From contig CAVXPU010000009.1 of NCBI GenBank assembly GCA_963763855.1, positions 1 to 64,000 on the forward strand: DNA of 64,000 nt, in the 5' to 3' direction. How positions within the stretch are numbered: the stretch's first letter is position 1; every line of letters begins with the position of its first letter. The position numbers and the translations under genes were made by a program. Source of the stretch: JAIBCC01 sp963763855. Lineage in GTDB: Bacteria; Acidobacteriota; Blastocatellia; Pyrinomonadales; Pyrinomonadaceae. The notes under the pieces were generated by a model, which saw nothing but the letters and a program-made list of their open reading frames with translations, had not been told where the DNA came from and made no database searches. Positions 8,764-16,375 of this stretch are shown here, in pieces.

Positions 8764-10287
8764 ATGTCAGAATCGACAACCAAACCATTATTAGAACTCA
8801 AGGGCATCGGCAAACTCTTTCCGGGCGTCGTGGCATTGGATGATGTCAGTTTTAGCATCGGAAAGGGTGAAGTCGTTGCCTTACTGGGCGAAAATGGGGC
8901 GGGCAAGTCAACCTTGATGAAGATCATCGGTGGAATCTATCAGCCCGATGAGGGTGAAATTTTGGTTGATGGCAAGCAGACCAAAATCAATAACGTCAAT
9001 GATTCAATCGCAAACGGTTTTGGCTTTATTCATCAGGAATTGAATGTACTCGACAATTTAGACGTCGCGGGCAACGTCTATCTTGGGCGTGAACCTTGCC
9101 AAGGCGGCATTTTCAAATTGTTAAAACTGATTGACCGCAAAAAAATGAATGCTGATGCGGAAGTTTATTTGCGGAGAATCGGTTTGAATATTTCACCCGA
9201 TATGCCGCTTGCCAAACACAGCATCGGACAACAACAAATGGTGGAAATCGCGAAAGCCTTATCGCTCAAAGCACGGCTTTTGATAATGGACGAACCGACT
9301 TCAAGTTTAACCACCACCGAAACCGAAAAACTTTTAGCTGTTGTCCGCGACTTGCGAAATCAAGGTGTGAGTGTCATTTATATCACGCATCGTTTGGGCG
9401 AAGTTGACGAAATTTGTGACCGAGCCGTTGTTTTACGCGACGGCAAAAACGTCGGCGAATTGAACCGTAGCGATTTAACGCACGAGAATATGGTGCAGAT
9501 GATGGTTGGAAGAGCTTTGAAACATAGCTACTTACCGCCCGAAGAATGGCACGATGAAACCGTTTTGGAAGCTAAAGACTTAATTACAAACCGTTATCCA
9601 AACAAAAAAGTTTCTTTTTCCGTCAAGAAAGGTGAAATTTTCGGAATTGCCGGTCTGGTCGGTGCAGGACGCTCCGATTTGGCACAAACAATTTTTGGAG
9701 TTGATGCCAAAAAAGGCGGACAAGTTATGCTTGACAACCAGGTTTTGCAAGGAAAATCTTCACGCGAGGCAATCGAGAAAGGCATCTATTTAATTCCCGA
9801 AGATCGTCGTAATACCGGATTACTAACCGAACTTTGCGTTCGTGAAAACATCACTTTGCCTGCCTTAAATCGTTATTCGTCAAGCGGTTTAGTCAACAAA
9901 TCAAAAGAAAAAACCGAATCCGAAAGGCTTTGCAAACAGTTAAATGTCAAAACGGCTTCCGTCGAATCTTTAGTTAAGAATTTAAGCGGCGGCAACCAGC
10001 AAAAAGTCGTCTTGGCGAAATGGTTGCAGCTAAATCCGAGAGTGATGATTTTTGACGAACCAACACGCGGAATTGACGTTGGGGCAAAAGCGGAAATTTA
10101 TAATTTGATTCGAGATTTAGCCAAAAACGGCGTCTCAATTATCGTTATTTCGAGCGATATGGAAGAAATTTTAGGCTTGAGCGACAGGCTCGCGGTTATG
10201 CACGAAGGACAAATTACCGGAATTCTAAATCGCGATGAATGCAATGAAAGAAATGTGATGAAATTAGCGGTAGGAAACCTAAATTAA
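8764..10287 (+). CDS. Sugar ABC transporter ATP-binding protein, duplicated domain (RbsA/MglA-like)
   Basis: Energises monosaccharide uptake. Two fused nucleotide-binding domains are present, as in RbsA, MglA and XylG. The first has Walker A GENGAGKS at 42-49, a degenerate signature HSIGQQQMVEIAKAL and Walker B LLIMDEPTSSL. The second has the degenerate P-loop GLVGAGRSD typical of this class but an intact signature LSGGNQQKVVLAKWL and Walker B MIFDEPTRGIDVGAK. The 507-aa length matches the family. The ATG follows the binding-protein stop directly (TAA-ATG), implying translational coupling. The permease follows after 60 bases. Confidence 0.95.
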   Translation: MSESTTKPLLELKGIGKLFPGVVALDDVSFSIGKGEVVALLGENGAGKSTLMKIIGGIYQPDEGEILVDGKQTKINNVNDSIANGFGFIHQELNVLDNLDVAGNVYLGREPCQGGIFKLLKLIDRKKMNADAEVYLRRIGLNISPDMPLAKHSIGQQQMVEIAKALSLKARLLIMDEPTSSLTTTETEKLLAVVRDLRNQGVSVIYITHRLGEVDEICDRAVVLRDGKNVGELNRSDLTHENMVQMMVGRALKHSYLPPEEWHDETVLEAKDLITNRYPNKKVSFSVKKGEIFGIAGLVGAGRSDLAQTIFGVDAKKGGQVMLDNQVLQGKSSREAIEKGIYLIPEDRRNTGLLTELCVRENITLPALNRYSSSGLVNKSKEKTESERLCKQLNVKTASVESLVKNLSGGNQQKVVLAKWLQLNPRVMIFDEPTRGIDVGAKAEIYNLIRDLAKNGVSIIVISSDMEEILGLSDRLAVMHEGQITGILNRDECNERNVMKLAVGNLN

Positions 10288-10347
10288 GTCTCAAGCCGCA
10301 AGTCAGGAGTTTTTCTTAACTTAAGATTAAAGATTCACAAAAAACTA

Positions 10348-11292
10348 ATGAAAAAAGACTTAGGCATATTTATTTTACTCGTGGTGCTGTGTGCGGTGGT
10401 TAGCATTTTGAATCCGCGTTTTTTGTCCGGCGATAACTTGCAAAATATGGCTCGCCTGATTGGGATGTATGGCATCTTCAGCATCGGGGTCGGGATCGTC
10501 ATTATCACCGGCGGAATTGACCTTTCAATTGGTTCGATGATTGCGTTATTAGGTGTTTTGCTTTCATTCTTATTGGTAGATTACGGTGTCCTAGGCATTT
10601 TAGCGATCGTGATTGTGTTGGGCGTTTCGATTGGTCTGGGATTGCTGCACGGAACTTTGATTTCGAGGATCGGAATGCAGCCGTTTATTGTCACGCTTTG
10701 CGGATTATTATTTTATCGCGGAATGGCGAGATTTATCGCCAATGACGAAACGAAAGGATTCGGAACGGGCGAGGGCTTCGGACTTCTGAAATCTTTGGCG
10801 ACAGATTCCTTTTTCGGCGTTCCCGCACCGTTTATTTTGTTGGTAGTAATTGCCGCGATTATGTGGGTTTTACTTCACAGATCAATTTTTGGCAGATACC
10901 TTTTCGCAGTTGGTCGCAATGAAGATGCCGCGAGATATTCGGGGATTAATTCGAAAACCGTAATCACCTCCGCTTATATGATCTGTGGATTTTTGACGGG
11001 AATTGCGGCGATATTGGTGGCATTTTATACCAACTCGATTTCGCCTTCTTCCCACGGCAATTTCTATGAACTTTACGCAGTCGCGGCGGCAGTTTTGGGC
11101 GGTTGTTCATTGCGTGGTGGCGAAGGTTCAATAATTGGAATCATTATTGGAACAGCACTTTTGCAAATTCTACAAAACTTGGTAAATCTGCTCGGAATTC
11201 CTTCATCACTCAATTTTGCCGTGATGGGTGCAGTCATTTTGGTTGGAGTTTTGGCTGACCAATTGATCAAACAAAGAGCCGCGAAAATTTGA
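10348..11292 (+). CDS. Sugar ABC transporter permease (RbsC-like)
   Basis: Inner-membrane channel subunit of the same transporter. About 8-10 hydrophobic segments are visible, starting with LGIFILLVVLCAVVSIL. The family-typical motif GIVIITGGIDLSIGSMIALLG lies at about residues 50-70, and the C-terminal coupling region AVAAAVLGGCSLRGGEGS is intact. At 314 aa the length is as expected. It ends block A. A short AT-rich palindrome directly over the stop (11292-11309) lacks a T-run, so I do not call a terminator. The last ~45 residues are nearly repeated in the deletion scar at 54.9-55.05 kb. Confidence 0.93.
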   Translation: MKKDLGIFILLVVLCAVVSILNPRFLSGDNLQNMARLIGMYGIFSIGVGIVIITGGIDLSIGSMIALLGVLLSFLLVDYGVLGILAIVIVLGVSIGLGLLHGTLISRIGMQPFIVTLCGLLFYRGMARFIANDETKGFGTGEGFGLLKSLATDSFFGVPAPFILLVVIAAIMWVLLHRSIFGRYLFAVGRNEDAARYSGINSKTVITSAYMICGFLTGIAAILVAFYTNSISPSSHGNFYELYAVAAAVLGGCSLRGGEGSIIGIIIGTALLQILQNLVNLLGIPSSLNFAVMGAVILVGVLADQLIKQRAAKI

Positions 11293-11414
11293 TAATTCCA
11301 TCGAATTATGAAGACAACAATTCGCCTGAGTTGGTGCAAACCACGATTGTAATTAGATTCTTCGGCTGGTGTTTACAAAAATCGTCCGGCAAATGGAATT
11401 GCACGTGTTATTTG

Positions 11415-11450
11415 TTGTCGCCCGATACATAATATCTGTTATCGGACGCA
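11415..11450. other. Inverted-repeat dyad, possible recombination or regulator site
   Basis: CCGATA at 11422-11427 and TATCGG at 11440-11445 flank a 12-base AT-rich spacer, and the similarity extends outwards with mismatches (GTCGC versus ACGCA). It lies in the gene-poor 236 bases after the ABC operon, at the edge of a patch of decayed genes. The shape is reminiscent of tyrosine-recombinase core sites or large operator dyads. No recombinase gene is nearby, so the call is tentative. Confidence 0.25.
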
Positions 11451-11528
11451 TCATGTAAATGCTCTCTTTTGTATTTGTCGATAATTTTGGTAATTCACTT
11501 ATTGAGTAAAAACGTAAATCGGACTCGC

Positions 11529-11969
11529 CTAACTCCTATTAAGGTTCGAGCGTGATGGGTGACCGGCTGGAAAACTCGTTTCAACCAACGATTGGAAATG
11601 TTGCGAATTCGTTGAAACCGCTATTTCTCCATCTAGCTCAGAAATCCATTTAATTGTTGAAAAACATCGCACGTTTTCGCCCTCGTTGGAAATTTCGGGA
11701 CTTTTGATTTTGCCTTGAATGATTAAATTGTTAGTTGTTGCAATTTCCGAAACCGAAATGTTAACGCTTTCTTGGCTCAATTTCTCAAAATCTTCCAGAC
11801 TGCGACTGATATAGCCACGATTAAATGCGATTACCACATTCCGGGTCATTACCTTATCAGTCAGCAAATGTCGATATAAAGCTAAATATTCGTCTTGAAA
11901 ATGAAACGCTTCGGCTAAGACAAAGCGATAAGGCTCAGCTTTTTCAGTGTTCAACGTATAACATCGCAC
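11529..11969 (-). CDS. Hypothetical protein, possibly a gene remnant
   Basis: An open frame of up to 146 codons starting with GTG. The portion upstream of about 11860 lies antisense to a recognisable RhuM remnant and is therefore probably not coding. The downstream part (NVVIAFNRGYISRSLEDF through EIAVSTNSQHFQSL) has protein-like composition, and the opposite strand is poorly coding there, so a real short gene or fragment is possible. I do not recognise a family, signal peptide or membrane segment. It could be the tail of a gene destroyed when the RhuM region decayed. Confidence 0.3.
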   Translation of the reverse strand: MRCYTLNTEKAEPYRFVLAEAFHFQDEYLALYRHLLTDKVMTRNVVIAFNRGYISRSLEDFEKLSQESVNISVSEIATTNNLIIQGKIKSPEISNEGENVRCFSTIKWISELDGEIAVSTNSQHFQSLVETSFPAGHPSRSNLNRS

Positions 11970-12073
11970 TTTATCTAAAGAACATCTACGCAGAAGGCGA
12001 ACTTATTCAAGACTCAACTACGGACGATTTCTCGGTAGTTTGAATTGAAGGAAATCGTAAGATAGTCTCATGA
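11861..12073 (+). pseudogene. RhuM family (virulence RhuM/Fic-associated) N-terminal remnant
   Basis: The translation IKLNIRLENETL, DKAQLFQCST and IALYLKNIYAEGEL followed by DSTTDDFSVV matches the N-terminal DNA-binding-like domain of RhuM proteins (usual pattern: RLEDETVWLTQAQ, AELFQ, ISLHLKNIFEEGEL). A TGA at 12041 interrupts the frame exactly where a Gln or Arg codon is expected, and the homology resumes as IEGNRKI before another stop at 12071. No start codon fits the left end and the C-terminal two-thirds are gone, so it is a relic. It directly precedes the operator-like array and the Fic gene. Confidence 0.6.
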
Positions 12074-12080
12074 ATTGATT

Positions 12081-12186
12081 AATCGGGACATTTTATTCTA
12101 TTTTTGTCCCATTTAGTTGCAATCGGGACAAAATAAAGGCAATAATGTCCCAATTAGGTTTAAATGGGACAAAAATGTCCCGATTA
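12081..12186 (+). promoter_or_regulatory. Array of six alternating GGGACA/TGTCCC half-sites upstream of fic
   Basis: Six copies of a half-site with consensus AAWYGGGACA occur in about 105 bases and alternate strictly in orientation: forward at 12081, reverse ending near 12114, forward at 12121, reverse at about 12146-12156, forward at 12161 and reverse at 12176-12186. The last ends about 20 bases before the fic ATG. They form three long dyads separated by AT-rich spacers, and do not occur inside the neighbouring genes. Since the Fic protein starts with a winged-helix domain, the simplest reading is an autoregulatory operator covering the promoter; binding by another regulator is equally open. 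Confidence 0.65.
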
Positions 12187-12206
12187 GAGATTAGGAAATT
12201 GGAAAA

Positions 12207-13598
12207 ATGAAAACAGCCGAAATAGAATCGCTTATTTTGCAACTGTTGACCAAACAGCCCGAGGTCAGCATTCGCTCGATTGCCCCGGTAGCAGGTTTGT
12301 CGCCGGACGACGAAACCGACCGTAAAGCAATTCGCCGGGCGTTTATCTCACTCAAAGAGCAGGGTTTAATAATTTCCGAAGGTGAAGGACGCTCACGTGT
12401 TTATATTTTATCAGCAGCCGGAAAAACAAAAGTATCTGAAAGGGACAAGAAGGAAGACGGCGATTATTTCAGAGGAATCACGCTATCACCCGAATCTGAA
12501 AACTTGTTAAAAAGCGTCTCACAGCCTATTGAAACGCGTTCGCCTGTCGGATATAACCGAAACTTCTTGGAGTTATACAAACCGAACGAAACTTTTTATC
12601 TAACTGCCGAGCAACGCGAAAATTTACTCGCACATGGGCGTGGCGAAGCAACAGAGCGTCCTGCGGGAACATACGCCCGAAACATCCTTGATCGGCTCTT
12701 AATTGATCTTTCATGGAATTCAAGCCGGCTTGAGGGCAACACCTATTCTTTGCTTGAAACAAAGCGTTTAATTGAGCTTGGCGAAACAGCGGTTGGAAAA
12801 GACGCATCAGAAGCACAAATGATTCTGAATCATAAAGCTGCCATCGAGTATATCGTTGAAACATCGGAAGAGGATCAAATCACTACTCACGAAGTTTGTA
12901 GCATTCACGCACTTTTGTCCGAAAATCTTTTAGGCGATCCGGCAGCTTCAGGGCGTATTAGAAGTATTGCAGTTGCAATTGGCGGTTCGACATACATTCC
13001 GCTCGAAAATCCTCATCTGCTCCGCGAATGTCTTGCAATTTTCACCGAAAAAATTAATCGGATCGAAAACCCATTCGAGGCGTCATTTTTTTCGCTTGTA
13101 CATTTATCCTATTTGCAAACGTTTGAAGATGTTAATAAGAGAACGGCACGGCTCGTCGCAAATATTCCTCTGGTCAAACAAAATCTAAAGCCGCTTTCGT
13201 TTACAGACGTTAATCGAGATGCTTATGTTACTGCTCTGCTTGCGGTTTACGAAACGAATAATATCAGCTTGCTTCGCGACCTATATCTTTGGGCTTACAG
13301 GCGTTCTTCACAGCGATATACTTCTATTCAGCAAGCGATTGGCGAGCCGAATTTGTTGAAACTGAAATATCGAATGGAGATTCAGGAAATTGTGAGGACA
13401 ATCATTCTAGAAAAGATCGACGGAGTTAACGTTTTAAAGAGAATCCAAGAACTGATTGACGCAAAAAACTTTAACGAATCCGAACGCCAAGAGCTTATAA
13501 ATCTGATCGAGACAGAAATTATGAGTTTGCACGAAGGAAGCGTCGCACGGTTCAAAGTTCGCCCAAGCGAATATCACGCGTGGAAGGCATTACAGTAA
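12207..13598 (+). CDS. Fic family protein with N-terminal winged helix
   Basis: Putative nucleotidyl-transfer (AMPylation-type) enzyme with a DNA-binding module. Residues 1-70 form a winged helix (ILQLLTKQPEVSIRSIAPVAG, ending EGEGRSRVYILSA). Residues 172-178 (SSRLEGN) match the class II inhibitory motif (S/T)xxxE(G/N), in which the Glu blocks ATP gamma-phosphate binding. The Fic core at 303-315 reads LQTFEDVNKRTAR: the catalytic His of the canonical HPFxDGNGRxxR is Gln304, GN-G is V-N-K, while the anion-hole Asn and both Arg are kept. To my knowledge a Fic subfamily with LQ-F-DVNKR exists, so this is probably not a damaged gene, but classic AMPylation is doubtful. It sits between decayed genes. 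Confidence 0.85.
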   Translation: MKTAEIESLILQLLTKQPEVSIRSIAPVAGLSPDDETDRKAIRRAFISLKEQGLIISEGEGRSRVYILSAAGKTKVSERDKKEDGDYFRGITLSPESENLLKSVSQPIETRSPVGYNRNFLELYKPNETFYLTAEQRENLLAHGRGEATERPAGTYARNILDRLLIDLSWNSSRLEGNTYSLLETKRLIELGETAVGKDASEAQMILNHKAAIEYIVETSEEDQITTHEVCSIHALLSENLLGDPAASGRIRSIAVAIGGSTYIPLENPHLLRECLAIFTEKINRIENPFEASFFSLVHLSYLQTFEDVNKRTARLVANIPLVKQNLKPLSFTDVNRDAYVTALLAVYETNNISLLRDLYLWAYRRSSQRYTSIQQAIGEPNLLKLKYRMEIQEIVRTIILEKIDGVNVLKRIQELIDAKNFNESERQELINLIETEIMSLHEGSVARFKVRPSEYHAWKALQ

Positions 13599-13684
13599 CT
13601 TTCATCAAATGTTGATTCGGGTGAGGAAATATCTATGAAACAACCGATGAATTTGACCGAATAGAATTTAGAAAAAAAATCAAA

Positions 13685-13968
13685 ATGAAAATAGGAACTA
13701 TTATCAATCAATACAAAATCATCTCCGCGATTGGAAAAGGTGGAAAGGGTGAAGTTTAATCGGCGAAAGACACGCCGTTGAATCGTCAAGTTGCCATTAA
13801 ACTTGTTCCTGCTGATTTTGTCGCAGACGAAGGCAGCATGAGTCGTTTTGGGCACGAAACACGGGCACATTTGGAGCTTGAACGTCTGACTAGACAATAC
13901 AAACACCTCAATAAACAATCAGCTGAAAGCAAAGGCTGCCATACACCATATTCACCTTATCAATTTTA
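13685..13968 (+). pseudogene. Serine/threonine protein kinase (Pkn-type) N-terminal remnant
   Basis: The frame starts MKIGTIINQYKIISAIGKGGKGEV, the glycine-rich loop of bacterial Hanks-type kinases (usual GxGGMGEVY), and continues after an in-frame TAA at 13757 as AKDTPLNRQVAIKLVPADFV, which contains the ATP-anchoring VAIK lysine. The expected Tyr codon has become the stop. The homology ends about 25 codons later (MSRFGHETRAHLELERL), and the rest of the catalytic domain is absent. The remaining bases up to 14063 hold only a short membrane-like stretch (TLSILGIAGWYF, around 13960-14000) in another frame, perhaps the far end of the same gene. A deletion plus nonsense mutation explains the pattern. 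Confidence 0.7.
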
Positions 13969-14063
13969 GGGATTGCCGGGTGGTATTTCGACAATGCGAT
14001 GATTTGGAATTAGGAAGGAAGCAACTGAATGATTACTCTAAAGGCAACCGTCTTTCGGATTTT

Positions 14064-15641
14064 TTAAGTTCCCGGTTGAACGTAAGGAACTTTTTCGAAG
14101 ATCTTGCGTTCTTCACCACGCGGATCGTTTTCTAAATGCGGAGGCACGTCAAAAACCATCGTCTCTCGTTTTGCCATCGAATAAGGTCTCCAAGCTGGGA
14201 TTAACTTGTTGTTTGGGTTACCTTTACGGGTAAATGCAAGAAACGTCTCGCTCATAATATCCGCCATTTTTTGTGCAGTCGAACCTTGAGCAGTTGCACC
14301 TGGTTTGCCGATATTGTCGAAAACAAGTTGGATATCTGCACCATGCGGAGCTCCAAATTTTCCGCCGTCACGAGTAGATTTCCAATCAAGCTGATAAGCA
14401 AACGCAGGAAAACCTGATTTTGCACGTTCTTCCGCTTCAATAATTGCCCCACGCCAACTGCGTGAAGCCGTCGTGATCTTGAACAATAAATCGCTTGCCG
14501 TTAATTTCGGATAAAGTTGGCGGTATTTTGTGATAACTTCTTCGGGCTTAATATCTACCCGCATATTCGGAATCAATTTTTCCGGTAATTGCTCCCAAGT
14601 TACTGTAAAATTGGTCGGATCACCGCCCAAAAATGCCCGCGTTTCGTCGTGAGTATTGCCGATAATCATTGGAATATTGTTCGATTGACTTGGTGCATTA
14701 GGATAAAACGGATGTCGAAAAAGATTTTTTTCATCCAAGGCTGGTGCAAAATTTACGCCGCCGGATGGTAAAACCGGGTCTTTGGTATTCAAAACTTCGA
14801 GAATTTTCTGAAATGGAATCGTCCGAATTTCCTGGACATTATTTAATTTCAAAGCATCCACGATCGCTTTTGTCCGCAAAGTTCCGTTCAATGCACCGCA
14901 AGCTGTAACTTGTTGACCACTCATCGTCGCGGCTTTGTGAAACAGACCTTTCGCCGAAGGCATCGCCATCAAAGTTGCGATTTTCGCTCCGCCACCTGAT
15001 TGCCCGAAAACCATTATGTTATTCGGGTCGCCGCCAAATTCGTAGATATTTTCCTTAACCCATTGCAACGCGAGAATAATATCGAGTTGCCCGGCGTTTC
15101 CGGAATCCGCAAATTCCGCACCGCCAAATCTGGCTAAATATAAGTAACCAAACGCATTAAGCCGATGATTTATTGAAACAACCACGACATTTCCGCGATT
15201 ACAAAGACGAACTCCGTCGTAAAGCGGACTCGAACCCGAACCGGTGGCAAATGCTCCGCCGTGAATATAAAACATCACCGGACGCTTTCCGCCATCTCGC
15301 ATTTTCGGCGTGAAAACATTCAAAAACAGACAATCTTCGCTTTGATTTTCGCCTCTTCCGCCTTGCGGCGAAGAATTTCCGTATTTGGTTGCTTCTTGAA
15401 CGTCGTTCCATTTATCGGGCGATCTTGGGGCTTGAAAACGAACCGTCGAAGTATCGGCACCGTAACGAATTCCTTTAAAACAATTGACATTATTATCAAT
15501 GTATCCACGAACTTTACCGTATTTGGTCGTCGCAACAGGCGATTCATTTTGTGCAAAAATGGAGTTCGAAAAAGTTAAAACGGTTGCACCCGCAAGTGAA
15601 CTTTTTAGAAAATTTCGACGATTTAGATTTGTAGATTTCAT
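14064..15641 (-). CDS. Type-B carboxylesterase, Tat-exported
   Basis: Alpha/beta-hydrolase esterase, plausibly removing acyl or methyl esters from plant polysaccharides. A twin-arginine signal (NRRNFLKSSLAGATVLTFSN) marks export. The nucleophile Ser215 lies in GQSGGG, the oxyanion loop is YIHGGAF at 125-131, and the type-B signature SEDCLFLNVF is at 101-110. The acidic residue is probably the Glu/Asp in THDETRAFLGG and the His is in GAPHGAD. The 525-aa length is typical. It is the last gene of a minus-strand block and is separated from the LamG gene by an inverted repeat, so it may be transcribed apart. Substrate is inferred from context only. Confidence 0.9.
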   Translation of the reverse strand: MKSTNLNRRNFLKSSLAGATVLTFSNSIFAQNESPVATTKYGKVRGYIDNNVNCFKGIRYGADTSTVRFQAPRSPDKWNDVQEATKYGNSSPQGGRGENQSEDCLFLNVFTPKMRDGGKRPVMFYIHGGAFATGSGSSPLYDGVRLCNRGNVVVVSINHRLNAFGYLYLARFGGAEFADSGNAGQLDIILALQWVKENIYEFGGDPNNIMVFGQSGGGAKIATLMAMPSAKGLFHKAATMSGQQVTACGALNGTLRTKAIVDALKLNNVQEIRTIPFQKILEVLNTKDPVLPSGGVNFAPALDEKNLFRHPFYPNAPSQSNNIPMIIGNTHDETRAFLGGDPTNFTVTWEQLPEKLIPNMRVDIKPEEVITKYRQLYPKLTASDLLFKITTASRSWRGAIIEAEERAKSGFPAFAYQLDWKSTRDGGKFGAPHGADIQLVFDNIGKPGATAQGSTAQKMADIMSETFLAFTRKGNPNNKLIPAWRPYSMAKRETMVFDVPPHLENDPRGEERKIFEKVPYVQPGT

Positions 15642-15650
15642 AATTTGTTT

Positions 15651-15741
15651 TGCCCGCGAATCTACGCGAATGAACGCGAATCTTTAAGATTGAAAAGTAG
15701 GATTTGAATTATTAGCGAAGATTCGCGTCAATTTGCGGGCA
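15651..15741. repeat. Intergenic inverted repeat (CGCGAAT family)
   Basis: The left arm at 15651-15682 starts TGCCCGCGAA and carries three CGCGAAT units; the right arm at 15719-15741 runs AGATTCGCGTCAA and ends TTGCGGGCA, pairing with it imperfectly. The element fills most of the gap between the LamG gene and the carboxylesterase gene, and could act as an mRNA-processing or stabilising hairpin. Confidence 0.55.
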
Positions 15742-16375
15742 ACCTCTTATCAAATTTATCAGGCGTAAGTGCTTTATTTGTAAATCTTACCTTCTTAATC
15801 GCACCCTTAAACCAATAAACTTTATTTTGCCGGACTCCAAGCGACGTTTTGCCTTTTTTCATCGGCTTAAATTCAATTTCGCCGCTCATTTCAAATTTTC
15901 CATCGACAAAATGACTCATCGTTTTGCCGTCGTAGACTAAGGCGACGTGATACCATTTCCCCAATGGATGCTTAAAATTTTCAGCCAAAAGCGGGAAACG
16001 ATTGTCGCCGGATTTCATAAAAGTATCCAAAAACCACTCATTTCCAACCAAACGCGTTTCCATCAAAACCCTTACTTCCGCAGCCGGATATTGTTCGATG
16101 TGAAACCAACGCTGTTCTTTTGCTCCGTCAGCATCAGGGCGAAAAATCGCTTCAATCGTAAAGGCAGAAAATCCTTCGATCGGATTTGTATCGAGGAAAA
16201 TCCCATCGTCAATCCCATCAAATTCGATTGCTTTATCAACAGCTTTCGGTTCGCCTAAAACTTCGGTTTTGTGTTTGCCAATCTTTTTTAAGTTATTGAC
16301 TTTCCAAATAGTTGATTGCGGAAAAACAGCAATCGAGGCAAACAGCATCAGAATTGTAATTTGTATAAATTTCAT
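15728..16375 (-). CDS. Secreted LamG/concanavalin-A-like domain protein
   Basis: A signal peptide (FIQITILMLFASIAVFPQ) is followed by one LamG-type jelly roll of about 190 residues, recognisable from EFDGIDDGIFLDTNPIEGFSAF, FTIEAIFRPD, GKWYHVALVYDGKTMSHFVDG and KKGKTSLGVRQNK. Such domains bind carbohydrate in many secreted glycan-degrading systems. No catalytic motif is apparent. The start codon overlaps the stop of the upstream GH3 gene by four bases (ATGA), so the two are translationally coupled and the protein may be a stand-alone binding or accessory subunit for the GH3 enzyme. The stop lies inside the neighbouring inverted repeat. Confidence 0.8.
   Translation of the reverse strand: MKFIQITILMLFASIAVFPQSTIWKVNNLKKIGKHKTEVLGEPKAVDKAIEFDGIDDGIFLDTNPIEGFSAFTIEAIFRPDADGAKEQRWFHIEQYPAAEVRVLMETRLVGNEWFLDTFMKSGDNRFPLLAENFKHPLGKWYHVALVYDGKTMSHFVDGKFEMSGEIEFKPMKKGKTSLGVRQNKVYWFKGAIKKVRFTNKALTPDKFDKRLPAN

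Noticed and set aside
11292..11309. ATAATTC-CATC-GAATTAT hairpin over the permease stop as a terminator
   Set aside because: The stem is only seven A/T-rich pairs and no T-run follows on the plus strand.
11825..12043. Independent 72-codon gene on the plus strand
   Set aside because: The first 12 codons have no homology and the remainder is a fragment of RhuM cut by a stop codon.
12081..12186. CRISPR array or iteron origin
   Set aside because: The half-sites are short, alternate in orientation and have no equal-length unique spacers; there is no rep or cas gene nearby.
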